From NCBI RefSeq assembly GCF_031180885.1, contig NZ_JAPSLK010000047.1, forward strand, positions 1 through 62,836: 62,836 nucleotides of DNA, written 5' to 3'. The stretch comes from Saccharothrix sp. (GTDB lineage: Bacteria > Actinomycetota > Actinomycetes > Mycobacteriales > Pseudonocardiaceae). The position numbers were made by a program, and so were the translations under genes. Positions 44,654 to 53,682 of the stretch are shown here, piece after piece; the stretch's first letter is position 1, and each line of letters begins with the position of its first letter. Below the pieces are notes generated by a model, which worked only from the letters and a program-made list of their open reading frames with translations, was not told the origin of the DNA and did no database searches.

Positions 44654-45321
44654 CACCTCCGGTTCTCGATCCGCAGGCCCCTGTGCCGGAGGCGGTGCCC
44701 GGTATCGCGTTCGCGGTCGTGGGCGTGTGCACGTTCGCGATCTACCTGCTGGCGATCCGGCGCGGGTTCCTGGACAAGCGGTCGACGCTGCCGGTGTTCG
44801 CGGCGTGCGCCAACGTGTCGTGGGAACTCACGTATGCGTTCATCTACCCGGTGTACCCGGAAATGCGGGTGATCCTGTACTTCTGGCTGCCGCTCAACCT
44901 CGTGTTGTTGTGGCAGGCGCTGCGGTGGGGGCGGCAGGACTTCCCCGGGATGTCGCGGGCGGGGTTCGCGTGGATGGTCGGCGGGTGGTTCGTCTTCGCG
45001 CTGTCGTTCATGGTCCTGGCGACGCGCGAGTTCGACGACCGGGTCGGCGCGTACACCACGGTGTTCGTGGTGGTGCTGATGGAGGCGCTGTTCATCCAGA
45101 TGCTGCGGGTCCGGCGGTCGACGGTCGGGCAGACCATGTACATCGCGCTGCTCAAGACGGTGATCGACGTGTCGGGGGCGGTCGGGCTCATCGCGTGGTA
45201 CCCGGACCGGTGGCTGCTGCACCAGATGATCGTCGCCGAGGTCGTGCTGGACGTGGTGTACGCGGTGCTGCTGTACCGGCAGTTCCGGGCCGAGGGCGTG
45301 TCGCCGTGGCGGAAGTTCTGA
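44650..45321 (+). CDS. Pyr4-like integral membrane terpene cyclase
   Basis: A 223-residue protein with seven predicted helices, the size of fungal meroterpenoid cyclases. NVSWELTYAFIYP carries Glu59 and VVLDVVYAVLL carries Asp201. These correspond in place to the two acids (Glu63, Asp218 in Pyr4) that protonate an epoxide or alkene and start cyclisation. Coupling with a UbiA prenyltransferase upstream and an FAD monooxygenase downstream repeats the fungal cassette. The family call is from motif and topology, without an alignment. Confidence 0.78.
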   Translation: MTPPVLDPQAPVPEAVPGIAFAVVGVCTFAIYLLAIRRGFLDKRSTLPVFAACANVSWELTYAFIYPVYPEMRVILYFWLPLNLVLLWQALRWGRQDFPGMSRAGFAWMVGGWFVFALSFMVLATREFDDRVGAYTTVFVVVLMEALFIQMLRVRRSTVGQTMYIALLKTVIDVSGAVGLIAWYPDRWLLHQMIVAEVVLDVVYAVLLYRQFRAEGVSPWRKF

Positions 45322-46658
45322 TGGGGCACGGGTTGGTGCTCGGTGGTGGGGTGGCGGGGCTCCTCGCCGCGGCTGCTTTGGCCGGGCACGGGCATGTCGT
45401 GAGTGTCGTGGAGCGGGACCGGTTTGACGGGGCTCGCCCGAGGCGTGGGGTTCCTCAGGGGCGGCACGCGCACTTGTTGCTGGCGCGGGGGGTTCGGGCG
45501 ATCGAGAGCCTGGTGCCGGGGTTCGAGGCGGCTTTGCTCGGGGCGGGGGCGCATCGGGTCGGGATGCCGCAGGACATCTTGACGTTCACGCCGTTCGGGT
45601 GGACGCCCCGGTTCGAGCACGGGCAGTTCTTGGTGAGCTGTCGGCGGCCGTTGCTGGAGTCGGTGCTGCGGGACCTGGTGGCCGGGGTCGAGGTCGTGGA
45701 GGAGACCGAGGCTCTGCGGCTGCTGGGGGACGGTGGGCGGGTCACCGGGGCGGTGGTGCGGTCGCGGGTCGATGGTGTTGAGAGGGAGGTTCTCGCTGAT
45801 CTGGTGGTGGATGCCACGGGGGCGTCTTCCAAGGCGGATCGGTGGTTGGGGGAGTTGGGTAGGTCGGTTCGGGACGTTGTGGTGGATCCGGGGATTCGGT
45901 ACGCCACGGCGCTTTACCGGCCGGCTGAGCGGTTTCGGGCTTTTCCGGCGGTGTGCGTGCAGCCCGGGCCGCCGGACGAGGGGCACGGTGGGGTGGTGCT
46001 GCCCGTCGAAGAGGGGCGGTGGATCGTGAGCCTCGCGGGGTTGCGGGGGCACGTGCCGCCTACCGATGAGGCTGGGTTCTTGGGGTACGCCAAGGGGTTG
46101 CGGCATCCGTTGGTGGCGGAGTTGCTGGGGTGCGCGGAACTGGTCGGCGGGATCCGGGCCTATGGCGCGCCGCCGGGGCGGTTGCGGACGTTTCCCGAGG
46201 TGGCGGGGTTCGTGGCGGTGGGGGACGCGGTCGCGAACTACAACCCGTTGTACGGGCACGGGATGACGGTGGCGGCGTTGGACGCGGTGGCTTTGCGGGA
46301 TGGGGTGGAGGAGCACGGGCTCGGGGCTGGCGTGGCTCGGGTTGTGCGGAAGGCTGTGAGTCGGGCTACTGCGGATGCTTGGGCGTTGGCGGTGGGGCAG
46401 GACGTTCGGTACGAGCGCACGTTCGCGCCCGGGCGGCGACTGCCGGACCGGGTGGCGGGGTGGTACGCGGACCGGGTGGGGGCGGCGGCAGCGGTTGACC
46501 GGGAGGTCGCGGGTGCGTTGTTGGATTCGTACACGTTGTCGGAGCCGTTGTCGCGGCTGATGCGGCCGGGAGTGGTGCGGAAGGTGCTTCGGACGAAGGC
46601 GAGTCGGAACACCGAACCCCCACTCACACAGGAGGAGCGGGAACTCCTGACCACTTGA
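45321..46658 (+). CDS. FAD-dependent monooxygenase (probable prenyl epoxidase)
   Basis: A 445-residue flavoprotein. The N-terminal dinucleotide motif GGGVAG (8-13) with Glu31, the DG-type VVDATGASSKADRWL, and the second FAD motif VAVGDAVANYNPLYGHGMTVA are present. There are no membrane helices of note. In meroterpenoid clusters such enzymes epoxidise the terminal double bond of the prenyl chain, creating the substrate of the Pyr4-like cyclase encoded just upstream. Other group A oxidations are possible. Last gene of the operon; a large palindromic repeat follows. Confidence 0.82.
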   Translation: MGHGLVLGGGVAGLLAAAALAGHGHVVSVVERDRFDGARPRRGVPQGRHAHLLLARGVRAIESLVPGFEAALLGAGAHRVGMPQDILTFTPFGWTPRFEHGQFLVSCRRPLLESVLRDLVAGVEVVEETEALRLLGDGGRVTGAVVRSRVDGVEREVLADLVVDATGASSKADRWLGELGRSVRDVVVDPGIRYATALYRPAERFRAFPAVCVQPGPPDEGHGGVVLPVEEGRWIVSLAGLRGHVPPTDEAGFLGYAKGLRHPLVAELLGCAELVGGIRAYGAPPGRLRTFPEVAGFVAVGDAVANYNPLYGHGMTVAALDAVALRDGVEEHGLGAGVARVVRKAVSRATADAWALAVGQDVRYERTFAPGRRLPDRVAGWYADRVGAAAAVDREVAGALLDSYTLSEPLSRLMRPGVVRKVLRTKASRNTEPPLTQEERELLTT

Positions 46659-46722
46659 CGAACTTGCCGCTTTTCGCGCCGCAGGCGCTGCTTTCGATCG
46701 GGCTTGCCAAGCCACAGGAAGG

Positions 46723-47125
46723 GCCGACGCCCTTCCACCCCCAGGGGCCTCCCAAGCCGGCTTTTGATCTTGAGAGCGCGCCAGCGCGTTCATCTTGAGA
46801 GCGCTACGCGCGTTGTTTCAAAGCTCTTAAAGCGCTTTCACAAGCGAACGCGCTGACGCGCTCTCAAGATGAAAAGCGGGCTTGGGAGGCCGCCGGGGGA
46901 GGAAAACAAAAGCGGGGCTTTTCCGCCCTCCCCGTATGGCCTGGCGGAGCCTACCACAGATTTCCGGGTGCCGCTAAAAACTTTTGCTCGTTCCTCGCAA
47001 AACTTTTTGGCTGCACCCGGGAAATCTGTGGTAGCCCTTCGGGCAGGCCATACGGGGAGGGCGGAAAAGCCAAGAGCCACCGCGCTGCGCGCGCCCAAAA
47101 GCCGACAAGCACGCGCTGCGCGCGC
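46723..47125. repeat. ~400-bp intergenic repeat, copy A (contains palindrome P2)
   Basis: This copy matches the reverse complement of 53242-53668 almost throughout, at roughly 90% or more by eye. It contains an inner palindrome (46919-47068) with arms TTTTCCGCCCTCCCCGTATG and complement, CTACCACAGATTTCC and complement, and an AAAACTTTTGC stem at the tip. A second imperfect inverted repeat (46744-46892) is built from CTCAAGAT/ATCTTGAG and GCGCG words. No transposase is encoded. Confidence 0.85.
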
Positions 47126-47200
47126 CCAAAAGCGAAGAGCACCGCGCTGCGCGCGGCAAAAGTGAAGAGCACGCGCTGCGCGCGGCAAAAGCACGCGGCG
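47085..47200. repeat. Degenerate GCGCTGCGCGCG(C)CAAAAGC repeats
   Basis: Five imperfect copies, about 27 bp apart, of a word like CACGCGCTGCGCGCGCCCAAAAGC fill the space after palindrome P2 and before the ABC-transporter operon. The 670-bp gap from 46659 to 47328 contains only these repeats and copy A, apart from the presumed promoter near 47230-47320. Confidence 0.65.
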
Positions 47201-47328
47201 GCGCGGCCAAGGGCGAAGGCTGCGCGCGTCCCGTCGGGCGTACCGCCGATCGGGTGATGAAGCCGTCGATCACTCCCCTTGGGACGGATGGTTCGGAAGG
47301 CTGGCCGGGACCTTCAACGGGGGAGACG

Positions 47329-48924
47329 ATGACCGGAAGACGAGCCGTCCTCATCGCCGCGGCGACCGTGGCCGCGGTGGGGTGCAGCACCAGTGCCCCG
47401 GACGCCACTGCGCCCCAGGCCGAGCCGAAGTCGGGAGGGTCGCTCACGTTCGCGACCGACGCCGATCCGGGCTGCCTGGACCCGCACCAGTCGCCCACCG
47501 CCGCGTCCCAGCTCGTGACGCGGAACGTCGTGGACTCGTTGGTGGCGCAGGACCCCAAGACGCTGGAGTTGAAGCCGTGGCTGGCCGAGTCGTGGACCGC
47601 CTCGCCGGACGCCACCTCCTTCACGTTCACCCTGCGCACCGGGGTGACCTTCAGCGATGGTGTGCCGTTCGACGCGAACGCGGTCAAGGCGAACTTCGAC
47701 CGGATCGTGCTGCCCGCCACCAAGTCCCTGCTCGCCGCCAGCCTGCTGGCCGGGTACGACGGCACCACGGTGGACGACCCGCGCACGGTGACCGTGAAGT
47801 TCAAGGCGCCCAACGCCTCGTTCCCGCAGGCGGCCAGCACCGCGTTCCTCGGGATGCAGTCGCCGAAGGTGTTCGAGGCCGGTCCGGAGGCCGTGTGCCG
47901 CAAGCCTGTCGGCAGTGGGCCGTTCGTCGCGGCCGAGCGGCAGCCGCAGGCGAGCATCACGTTGACCAAGCGGGCCGACTACAACTGGGGGCCGGAGACG
48001 GCCAAGCACCGGGGTGCGCCCTACCTGGACCTGGTGACGATCAACATCGTCCCGGAGAACGGCGTCCGCATGGGCAGCCTGCGCACCAACCAGGTCGACG
48101 CCATCGCGAACGTCCCGCCCAAGGAAGCCGACGGGCTCAAGGGCGCGGGCTTCGAGGTGTTGGCCAAGGCGCAGCCGGGCATCGCCTACACGCTGAACCT
48201 GAACGCCGCCCGCGAGCCGCTGTCGGACGTGAAGGTCCGGCAGGCGATCGCGAAGGCCATCGACACCGAAGCCGTGGTCAACAACCTCTACCAGGGCAAG
48301 TACCCGCGGGCGACGAGCGTGCTGACCGGCGCCACCCCGGGCTACGCCTCGGTCCTGGGCACCAGCCAGTTCGACGCCGCGGCGGCCGAGCGGCTGCTGG
48401 ACGAGGCGGGCTGGGCGAAGCAGGACGACGGCACGCGGGCCAAGAACGGCAAGCCGTTGAGCATCGAGTGGACGTTCATCTCGCCGGCGCGCGAGCAGCG
48501 GGACCTGTTGGCGCAGGTCGTGCAGCAGCAGCTCAAGGCGGTCGGCGTGGACGTGAAGCTCGTGCCGCTGGCGGCCGGTGAGGTGATCGCCAAGACCGCG
48601 CGCGGTGAACTCCAGATGGGCGACATCAGCTTCGTGCGGGCGGACGGTGACGTGCTGCGGACCGTGTTGACCGCGCCGCGCGGCGGTGCGCCGGCCGTGG
48701 TCGCGCCGGAGGTGCCGGGGCTGTTGACCGCGGCCGCGGCGACCGTGGACGACGGTGTCCGGAAGGAGAACTACGCCAAGGTGCAGCGGTCGCTGATCGA
48801 GAACGCCACGGCGATCCCGGTGTACGACCCGACCTACCTGCTGGGCGTGGGCAAGGCCGTGCACGGCCTCGGCTTCGACCCGCAGGGCCTGCCCTCCTTC
48901 CACGAGGCCTGGGTGTCGCGCTGA
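47329..48924 (+). CDS. ABC transporter substrate-binding lipoprotein (family 5, peptide)
   Basis: A 531-residue lipoprotein. The signal peptide is MTGRRAVLIAAATVAAVGC with lipobox AAVGC (lipidated Cys19). The mature SBP_bac_5 domain includes GSLTFATDADPGCLDPHQSP, LKPWLAESWTASPDATSFTFTLRTGVTFSDG and VRQAIAKAID. It binds oligopeptides, nickel-type chelates or other cargo outside the membrane and feeds the two permeases encoded next. ATG 47329 after GGGGGAG is preferred to an in-frame ATG at 47254. Confidence 0.9.
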   Translation: MTGRRAVLIAAATVAAVGCSTSAPDATAPQAEPKSGGSLTFATDADPGCLDPHQSPTAASQLVTRNVVDSLVAQDPKTLELKPWLAESWTASPDATSFTFTLRTGVTFSDGVPFDANAVKANFDRIVLPATKSLLAASLLAGYDGTTVDDPRTVTVKFKAPNASFPQAASTAFLGMQSPKVFEAGPEAVCRKPVGSGPFVAAERQPQASITLTKRADYNWGPETAKHRGAPYLDLVTINIVPENGVRMGSLRTNQVDAIANVPPKEADGLKGAGFEVLAKAQPGIAYTLNLNAAREPLSDVKVRQAIAKAIDTEAVVNNLYQGKYPRATSVLTGATPGYASVLGTSQFDAAAAERLLDEAGWAKQDDGTRAKNGKPLSIEWTFISPAREQRDLLAQVVQQQLKAVGVDVKLVPLAAGEVIAKTARGELQMGDISFVRADGDVLRTVLTAPRGGAPAVVAPEVPGLLTAAAATVDDGVRKENYAKVQRSLIENATAIPVYDPTYLLGVGKAVHGLGFDPQGLPSFHEAWVSR

Positions 48925-48926
48925 CC

Positions 48927-49871
48927 GTGCGCCGCGCCGGGTTCGTGCTCCGCCGGCTCGCCTCGGCGGTGCCGGTGCTGGTGGCGGTGCTGACGCTGTC
49001 GTTCGTGATGATGCAGCTGGTGCCGGGTGACCCCGTGCAGACGATGCTGTCCGGCGCGGGGCCGGCGCCGACGCCCGAGCAGGAGCAGGCGCTGCGGCAC
49101 CAGCTCGGGCTCGACCGGCCGCTGCACGAGCAGTACTTCGGGTTCCTGGCGGACGCGGTGCGCGGCGACTTCGGCCGGTCGGTGCAGACCGGGGAACCGG
49201 TGGTGTCGGCGATCTCGGCGGTGGCGCCCGCGAGCGCGGAGCTGGCGTTGTTCGCGCTGGTGCTGTCGCTGGTGTTCGGCGTGGGCATCGCGGTGCTGGG
49301 GCGGGTGGCGACGGGGCCGTTGCGGTCGTTGTGCCACGGGGTGCCGGTGGTGTTCATGTCCACGCCGGGGTACTGGGTGGCGTTGGTGCTGATCGAGGTG
49401 TTCTCGTTCCGGCTCACGTGGTTCCCCGCGACGGGGGATGCGGGGTTCGGGGCCTTGGTGCTGCCGGCGGTGACGCTGGCGCTGCCCGCGATCGGTGTCA
49501 TCGCGCAGGTGTTGGGAACGTCGTTGGCGGCGGTGGACGCGGAGGCGTTCGTGGTGACGGCTCGGGCCAAGGGCGCCGGGCGGTGGCGGGTGTTGCTGCG
49601 GCACGCGTTGCGCAACGCGTCGATCCCGACGATCACGCTGGTGGGCACCACGGTCGGCAACCTGCTGGCGGCGGCGGTGATCGCGGAGACCGTGTTCGCG
49701 CGGCCCGGCCTGGGGCGGTTGACGTTGCAGGCCATCACCAACCACGACATCCCCGTGCTGCAAGGGGTCGTGGCGCTGCTGGGCGTGCTGTACGTGGTGG
49801 TGAACCTGCTGGTGGACCTCTGTTACGTGCTGGTCGACCCGCGGGTCACCGCGGACCGGATCCGGGACTGA
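48927..49871 (+). CDS. ABC transporter permease, DppB/OppB type
   Basis: A 314-residue permease with six helices. The N-terminal LASAVPVLVAVLTLSFVMMQLVPGDPV is the family signature, and the EAA-like loop VTARAKGAGRWRVLLRHALRNASIP contacts the ATPase. It is 2 bp after the lipoprotein gene and 2 bp before the second permease. Confidence 0.9.
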   Translation: MRRAGFVLRRLASAVPVLVAVLTLSFVMMQLVPGDPVQTMLSGAGPAPTPEQEQALRHQLGLDRPLHEQYFGFLADAVRGDFGRSVQTGEPVVSAISAVAPASAELALFALVLSLVFGVGIAVLGRVATGPLRSLCHGVPVVFMSTPGYWVALVLIEVFSFRLTWFPATGDAGFGALVLPAVTLALPAIGVIAQVLGTSLAAVDAEAFVVTARAKGAGRWRVLLRHALRNASIPTITLVGTTVGNLLAAAVIAETVFARPGLGRLTLQAITNHDIPVLQGVVALLGVLYVVVNLLVDLCYVLVDPRVTADRIRD

Positions 49872-49873
49872 CC

Positions 49874-50659
49874 GTGAAGCGCCCGGGTGTCGTGCTGTCG
49901 CTGCTGGTGCTGGCGTTCGTGGTGGCGTGCGTGGCGGTGCCCGGCCTGCTCGCGCCGACCCCGCCGGACCGCATCGACCCGCTGGTCATGCTGGAACCGC
50001 CGAGCTTCGCGCACCCGTTCGGCACCGACCAGCTGGGCCGGGACCTGTTCAGCCGGGTCGTGCACGGGGCGCGGATGTCGGTGCTGGTGGCGTTGGCGGC
50101 GGCGTCGGCGTCGCTGGTGGTGGGGGCGCTGGTCGGGCTGGTCGCCGGGATGCTGGGCGGCTGGCTGGACGCCCTGCTGATGCGGGCGGTGGACGTGCTG
50201 CTGGCGTTCCCGGCGCTGCTGCTGTCGTTGGCGGTGATCGGCATCCTGGGCAGTTCGGTGGTGAACGTGGCGGTCGCGGTCGCGGTGGCCGGGGTCGCCC
50301 CGTACTGCCGGGTGGTGCGGGCGCAGGTGCTGCACGTGCGGACGCGGCCGTTCGTGGCGGCGGCGACGGTGAGCGGTGTGCGGCCCTCGGCCGTGCTGGT
50401 GCGGCACATCATCCCCAACGCGGCCGGGCCCGTGCTGACGTTGGCGCTGATGAGCCTGGGGGTCGCGCTGCTGGCGTCCTCGTCGTTGAGCTTCCTGGGG
50501 TTCGGGCCGCGACCGCCGGACGCCGACTGGGGCACGCTCGCGTCGTCCGGTCGGGACTACGTGGGAACGGCGTGGTGGCTCACGGCGTTTCCCGGGTTGA
50601 TGGTGGTCTGCACGACGCTGGCCGTGACCGCGCTGCACCGGGCGGTGGCGCGGCGGTGA
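49874..50659 (+). CDS. ABC transporter permease, DppC/OppC type
   Basis: A 261-residue permease. HPFGTDQLGRDLFSRVVHGARMSVLVAL is diagnostic of DppC. The EAA loop contains VRPSAVLVRHIIPNAAGPVLT, and SSLSFLGFGPRPPDADWGTL follows. The length is slightly short because the cytoplasmic N-terminus is reduced. The stop overlaps the ATPase start (GTGA). Confidence 0.9.
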   Translation: MKRPGVVLSLLVLAFVVACVAVPGLLAPTPPDRIDPLVMLEPPSFAHPFGTDQLGRDLFSRVVHGARMSVLVALAAASASLVVGALVGLVAGMLGGWLDALLMRAVDVLLAFPALLLSLAVIGILGSSVVNVAVAVAVAGVAPYCRVVRAQVLHVRTRPFVAAATVSGVRPSAVLVRHIIPNAAGPVLTLALMSLGVALLASSSLSFLGFGPRPPDADWGTLASSGRDYVGTAWWLTAFPGLMVVCTTLAVTALHRAVARR

Positions 50660-52266
50660 GCCTGTTGGCGGTGCGCGGGTTGCGGGTGTCCTTCGCCGGG
50701 GGCCGGGTCCCGGCGCTCCTCGGCGTGGACCTGACCGTGCGGCACGGGCAGACCGTGGCGGTCGTCGGCGAGTCCGGGTCCGGCAAGACCACGTTGGCGC
50801 GCACGGTGCTGGGGCTGCTGCCGTCGTCGGCGCGGGTGCTGGGCGGGTCGGTGGAGTTCGGCGGGCGGAATCTGCTGGCCCTGGGCGAGCGCGGGATGCG
50901 CGCGGTGCGCGGGCGGTCGATCTCGCTGGTCCCGCAGGACCCGACGGCCGCGCTGAACCCCGTCGTGCCGGTGGGGGCGCAGGTCGCCGAGGTGCTGCGG
51001 GTGCACGGGCTGGCCTCCCGGCGCGACGCCCGCCGGCGCGCGGTGGAGCTGCTGGAGGTGGCGGGGTTCCCGGACGCCGGGGTGCGGGCGCGGCAGTACC
51101 CGCACGAGCTGTCCGGCGGGATGCGGCAGCGGGTGCTCATCGCGGCGGCCCTGGCCGGTCGGCCGGACCTGATCGTGGCCGACGAACCGACGTCCGCGCT
51201 GGACCCGACCGTGCAGCGGCAGGTCCTCGACCACCTCACCGAGCTGACCCGGTCGTCCGGCACGGCCCTGGTGTTGATCACGCACGACCTGGGCATCGCG
51301 GCCGAACGTGCCGAGCACGTCGTGGTGATGGCGGACGGCGAGGTCGTGGAGGAAGGCCCGCCGGCGCGGGTCCTCGACGCACCCGACCACCCCCGCACCC
51401 GGCGGCTCGTGGCCGACGCGCCCAGCCTGAACTCCACCCGGCTGAACTCCACCCTCCTGGGGCCGTCCTCGGCGATCGGCGAGACCCTGCTCGACGTCCA
51501 GGGCCTGACCAAGGTGTTCACCAGTTCCCGGTTCGGCGCGGCCCGCAAGCGGATCACCGCCGTGGCGGACGTGGCGTTCACCGTGGCGCGCGGCGAAACC
51601 CTTGCCCTGGTGGGGGAATCCGGCGCGGGCAAGTCGACCGTGGCGCGGCTGCTGGTGCGGCTGGAGGACGCCACGGCCGGCCGGATCCTGTTCGACGGCG
51701 CGGACCTCGCGGCCCTGCGCGGCGAGGAGCTGCGCCGGTTCCGGCGGCGGGTCCAACTGGTCTTCCAGGACCCGTTCACCTGCCTCGACCCCCGCTACAC
51801 CGCGTTCGACCTGATCGCGGAACCGTTGCGCGCCTTCGGCCTCGATGCCTCCCCGGCCCGGGTCCACGAGTTGGCGGAGCAGGTGGCGCTGCCCGTGGGC
51901 CTGCTGTCGCGGCGACCCGGCGAGCTGTCCGGTGGGCAGTGCCAGAGGGTCGCCATCGCCCGCGCCGTCGCACCCGGCCCGGACCTGCTGGTGTGCGACG
52001 AACCCGCGTCGTCGCTGGACATCTCCGTGCAGGCGCAGGTGCTGCGGCTGCTCGTGGACCTCCAGGCGTCGCTCGGGTTGAGCCTGGTGTTCATCTCGCA
52101 CGACCTCGCGGTGGTGCGGCAGGTCGCCGACCGGGTGGCCGTGCTGCAGGCGGGCCGGATCGTGGAAACCGGCCCCGCCGACCAGGTCCTCACCGCACCG
52201 GACCACCCGCACACCCGTGCCCTCCTCTCCGCCGTCCCCCACCTACCCAGAAGGGAACCGGCATGA
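50656..52266 (+). CDS. Fused dipeptide ABC transporter ATPase (DppD-DppF)
   Basis: A 536-residue protein with two complete nucleotide-binding domains. The first has Walker A GESGSGKTT, signature LSGGMRQR and Walker B LIVADEPTSALD. The second has Walker A GESGAGKST, signature LSGGQCQR and LLVCDEPASSLD. A linker near residues 255-275 contains a short SLNSTRLNST repeat. It drives uptake through the two permeases. GTG start 50656; its stop overlaps the next start by 4 bp. Confidence 0.9.
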   Translation: MSLLAVRGLRVSFAGGRVPALLGVDLTVRHGQTVAVVGESGSGKTTLARTVLGLLPSSARVLGGSVEFGGRNLLALGERGMRAVRGRSISLVPQDPTAALNPVVPVGAQVAEVLRVHGLASRRDARRRAVELLEVAGFPDAGVRARQYPHELSGGMRQRVLIAAALAGRPDLIVADEPTSALDPTVQRQVLDHLTELTRSSGTALVLITHDLGIAAERAEHVVVMADGEVVEEGPPARVLDAPDHPRTRRLVADAPSLNSTRLNSTLLGPSSAIGETLLDVQGLTKVFTSSRFGAARKRITAVADVAFTVARGETLALVGESGAGKSTVARLLVRLEDATAGRILFDGADLAALRGEELRRFRRRVQLVFQDPFTCLDPRYTAFDLIAEPLRAFGLDASPARVHELAEQVALPVGLLSRRPGELSGGQCQRVAIARAVAPGPDLLVCDEPASSLDISVQAQVLRLLVDLQASLGLSLVFISHDLAVVRQVADRVAVLQAGRIVETGPADQVLTAPDHPHTRALLSAVPHLPRREPA

Positions 52267-53237
52267 CCACGCCACCCAAGGCCGCGAGCCCGGTGGACTT
52301 CGCCACCTACGGTCCCTACGCCCCCAAGCCCAAACCCGGCGCTTCCGCCCGTCCCGGCCCCGCCTTCCCGAACCGCATCACGGCAGACGGTTCGAGCGGC
52401 TACCGAGCCGAACCCGGCCGGTACCACCTGTACATCGCGCTGTCCTGCCCGTTCTGCCAACGCGTGACCATCACCAGGAAGCTGAAGGGCCTGGAGGACG
52501 TGATCTCGGTGTCCGCCGTGGACCCGATGCGCGACGGCCGGGGCTGGGCCTTCCGCGAGGGCGACGGCCACGACCTGGACCACCTCAACGGGTTCGCCCT
52601 GCTCAGCGAGGCCTACACCGCCACCGACCCGGACCACGACGGCCACGTGTCGGTGCCGGTCCTGTGGGACAAGGTGGAGAAGCGCATAGCCACCAACGAC
52701 TTCCGCCACCTGAGCATCGACGTCGCCACCGCGTTCGACGAGTGGGCGACGAAGGACGTGGACCTCTACCCGGAGGCGTTGCGGTCGGAGATCGACGCGC
52801 TGAACGAGTTCCTGTACGAACGGGTCCACAACGGGCCGTACCGGTGCGGGTTCGCGAAGAGCCAGGAGGACTACGAGCGCGAGGTATCGTCGCTTTTTGA
52901 TGCGTTGGACCAGTTGGAAGAGCGATTGGCGACGCGGCGATACCTCTTCGGCGACTTCCTGACTGATTCGGACGTGCGGCTGTTCGTGACCCTGGCACGG
53001 TTCGACTCGGTGTACGTCACCCACTTCAAGGCGAACCTGCGGCGGCTGGTGGACTACCCGAACCTGTGGGGTTACGCGCGGGATTTGTACAGCCGGGAGG
53101 CGTTCAGCGAGACGACCGATTTCGACCAGACCAAACGCCACTACTTCCTGACCCACACTTGGATCAACCCGTCCGGATTGGTGCCTCTGGGCCCAGACCT
53201 GGACTGGACGGCCCCTCACAACCGCGACCAGCTCTAG
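52263..53237 (+). CDS. Xi-class GST / glutathionyl-hydroquinone reductase-like protein
   Basis: A 324-residue protein of the YqjG/ECM4 family. The catalytic motif is CPFC (Cys62-Cys65) in YIALSCPFCQRV where most members have CPWC. The N-terminal thioredoxin-like domain and the all-helical C-terminal domain with YLFGDFLTDSDVRLFVTLARFD and NLRRLVDYPNLWGYARDLY are complete. These enzymes remove a thiol from S-conjugated hydroquinones. Actinomycetes usually contain mycothiol rather than glutathione, so the thiol cofactor may differ. The ATG overlaps the ATPase stop. Confidence 0.85.
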   Translation: MTTPPKAASPVDFATYGPYAPKPKPGASARPGPAFPNRITADGSSGYRAEPGRYHLYIALSCPFCQRVTITRKLKGLEDVISVSAVDPMRDGRGWAFREGDGHDLDHLNGFALLSEAYTATDPDHDGHVSVPVLWDKVEKRIATNDFRHLSIDVATAFDEWATKDVDLYPEALRSEIDALNEFLYERVHNGPYRCGFAKSQEDYEREVSSLFDALDQLEERLATRRYLFGDFLTDSDVRLFVTLARFDSVYVTHFKANLRRLVDYPNLWGYARDLYSREAFSETTDFDQTKRHYFLTHTWINPSGLVPLGPDLDWTAPHNRDQL

Positions 53238-53241
53238 CCGG

Positions 53242-53668
53242 GCTTTTCGCGCGCAGCGCGTGCTTGTCAGCTTTTGGGCGCGCGCAGCGCGGTGGCTCTT
53301 GGCTTTTCCGTCCCCCCGTATGGCCTGCCCGAAGGGCTACCACAGATTTCCCGGGTGCAGCCAAAAAGTTTTGCGAGGAACGAGCGAAAGTTTTCAGCGC
53401 ACCCGGGAAATCTGTGGTAGGCCCCGCCGGGCCATACGGGAAGGGTGGAAAAGTCCCGCTTTTGCTTTTCCTCCCCCGGTGGCCTCCCAAGCCCGCTTTT
53501 CATCTTCAGAGCGCGTCGGCGCGTTCGCTTGTGAAGGCGCTTTAAGAGCTTTGAAACAACGCGCGTAGCGCTCTCAAGATGAACGCGCTGGCGCGCTCTC
53601 AAGCTCAAAAGCTTGAAGGATCAAAAGCTACACGCGGCGCTCGCCGCGCGGCAGGCCCCCGGGGGTGG
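53242..53668. repeat. ~400-bp intergenic repeat, copy B (inverted relative to copy A)
   Basis: Reverse complement of 46723-47125 with scattered differences. The P2 palindrome is at about 53303-53453. It starts 5 bp after the stop of the reductase-like gene. Together with copy A it brackets the ABC transporter operon in inverted orientation. Confidence 0.85.
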
Positions 53669-53682
53669 AAGGGCGTCGGTTC

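Noticed and set aside
46659..47200. Insertion sequence or MITE remnant
   Set aside because: No transposase and no clear target-site duplication could be seen; kept as an intergenic repeat family instead.
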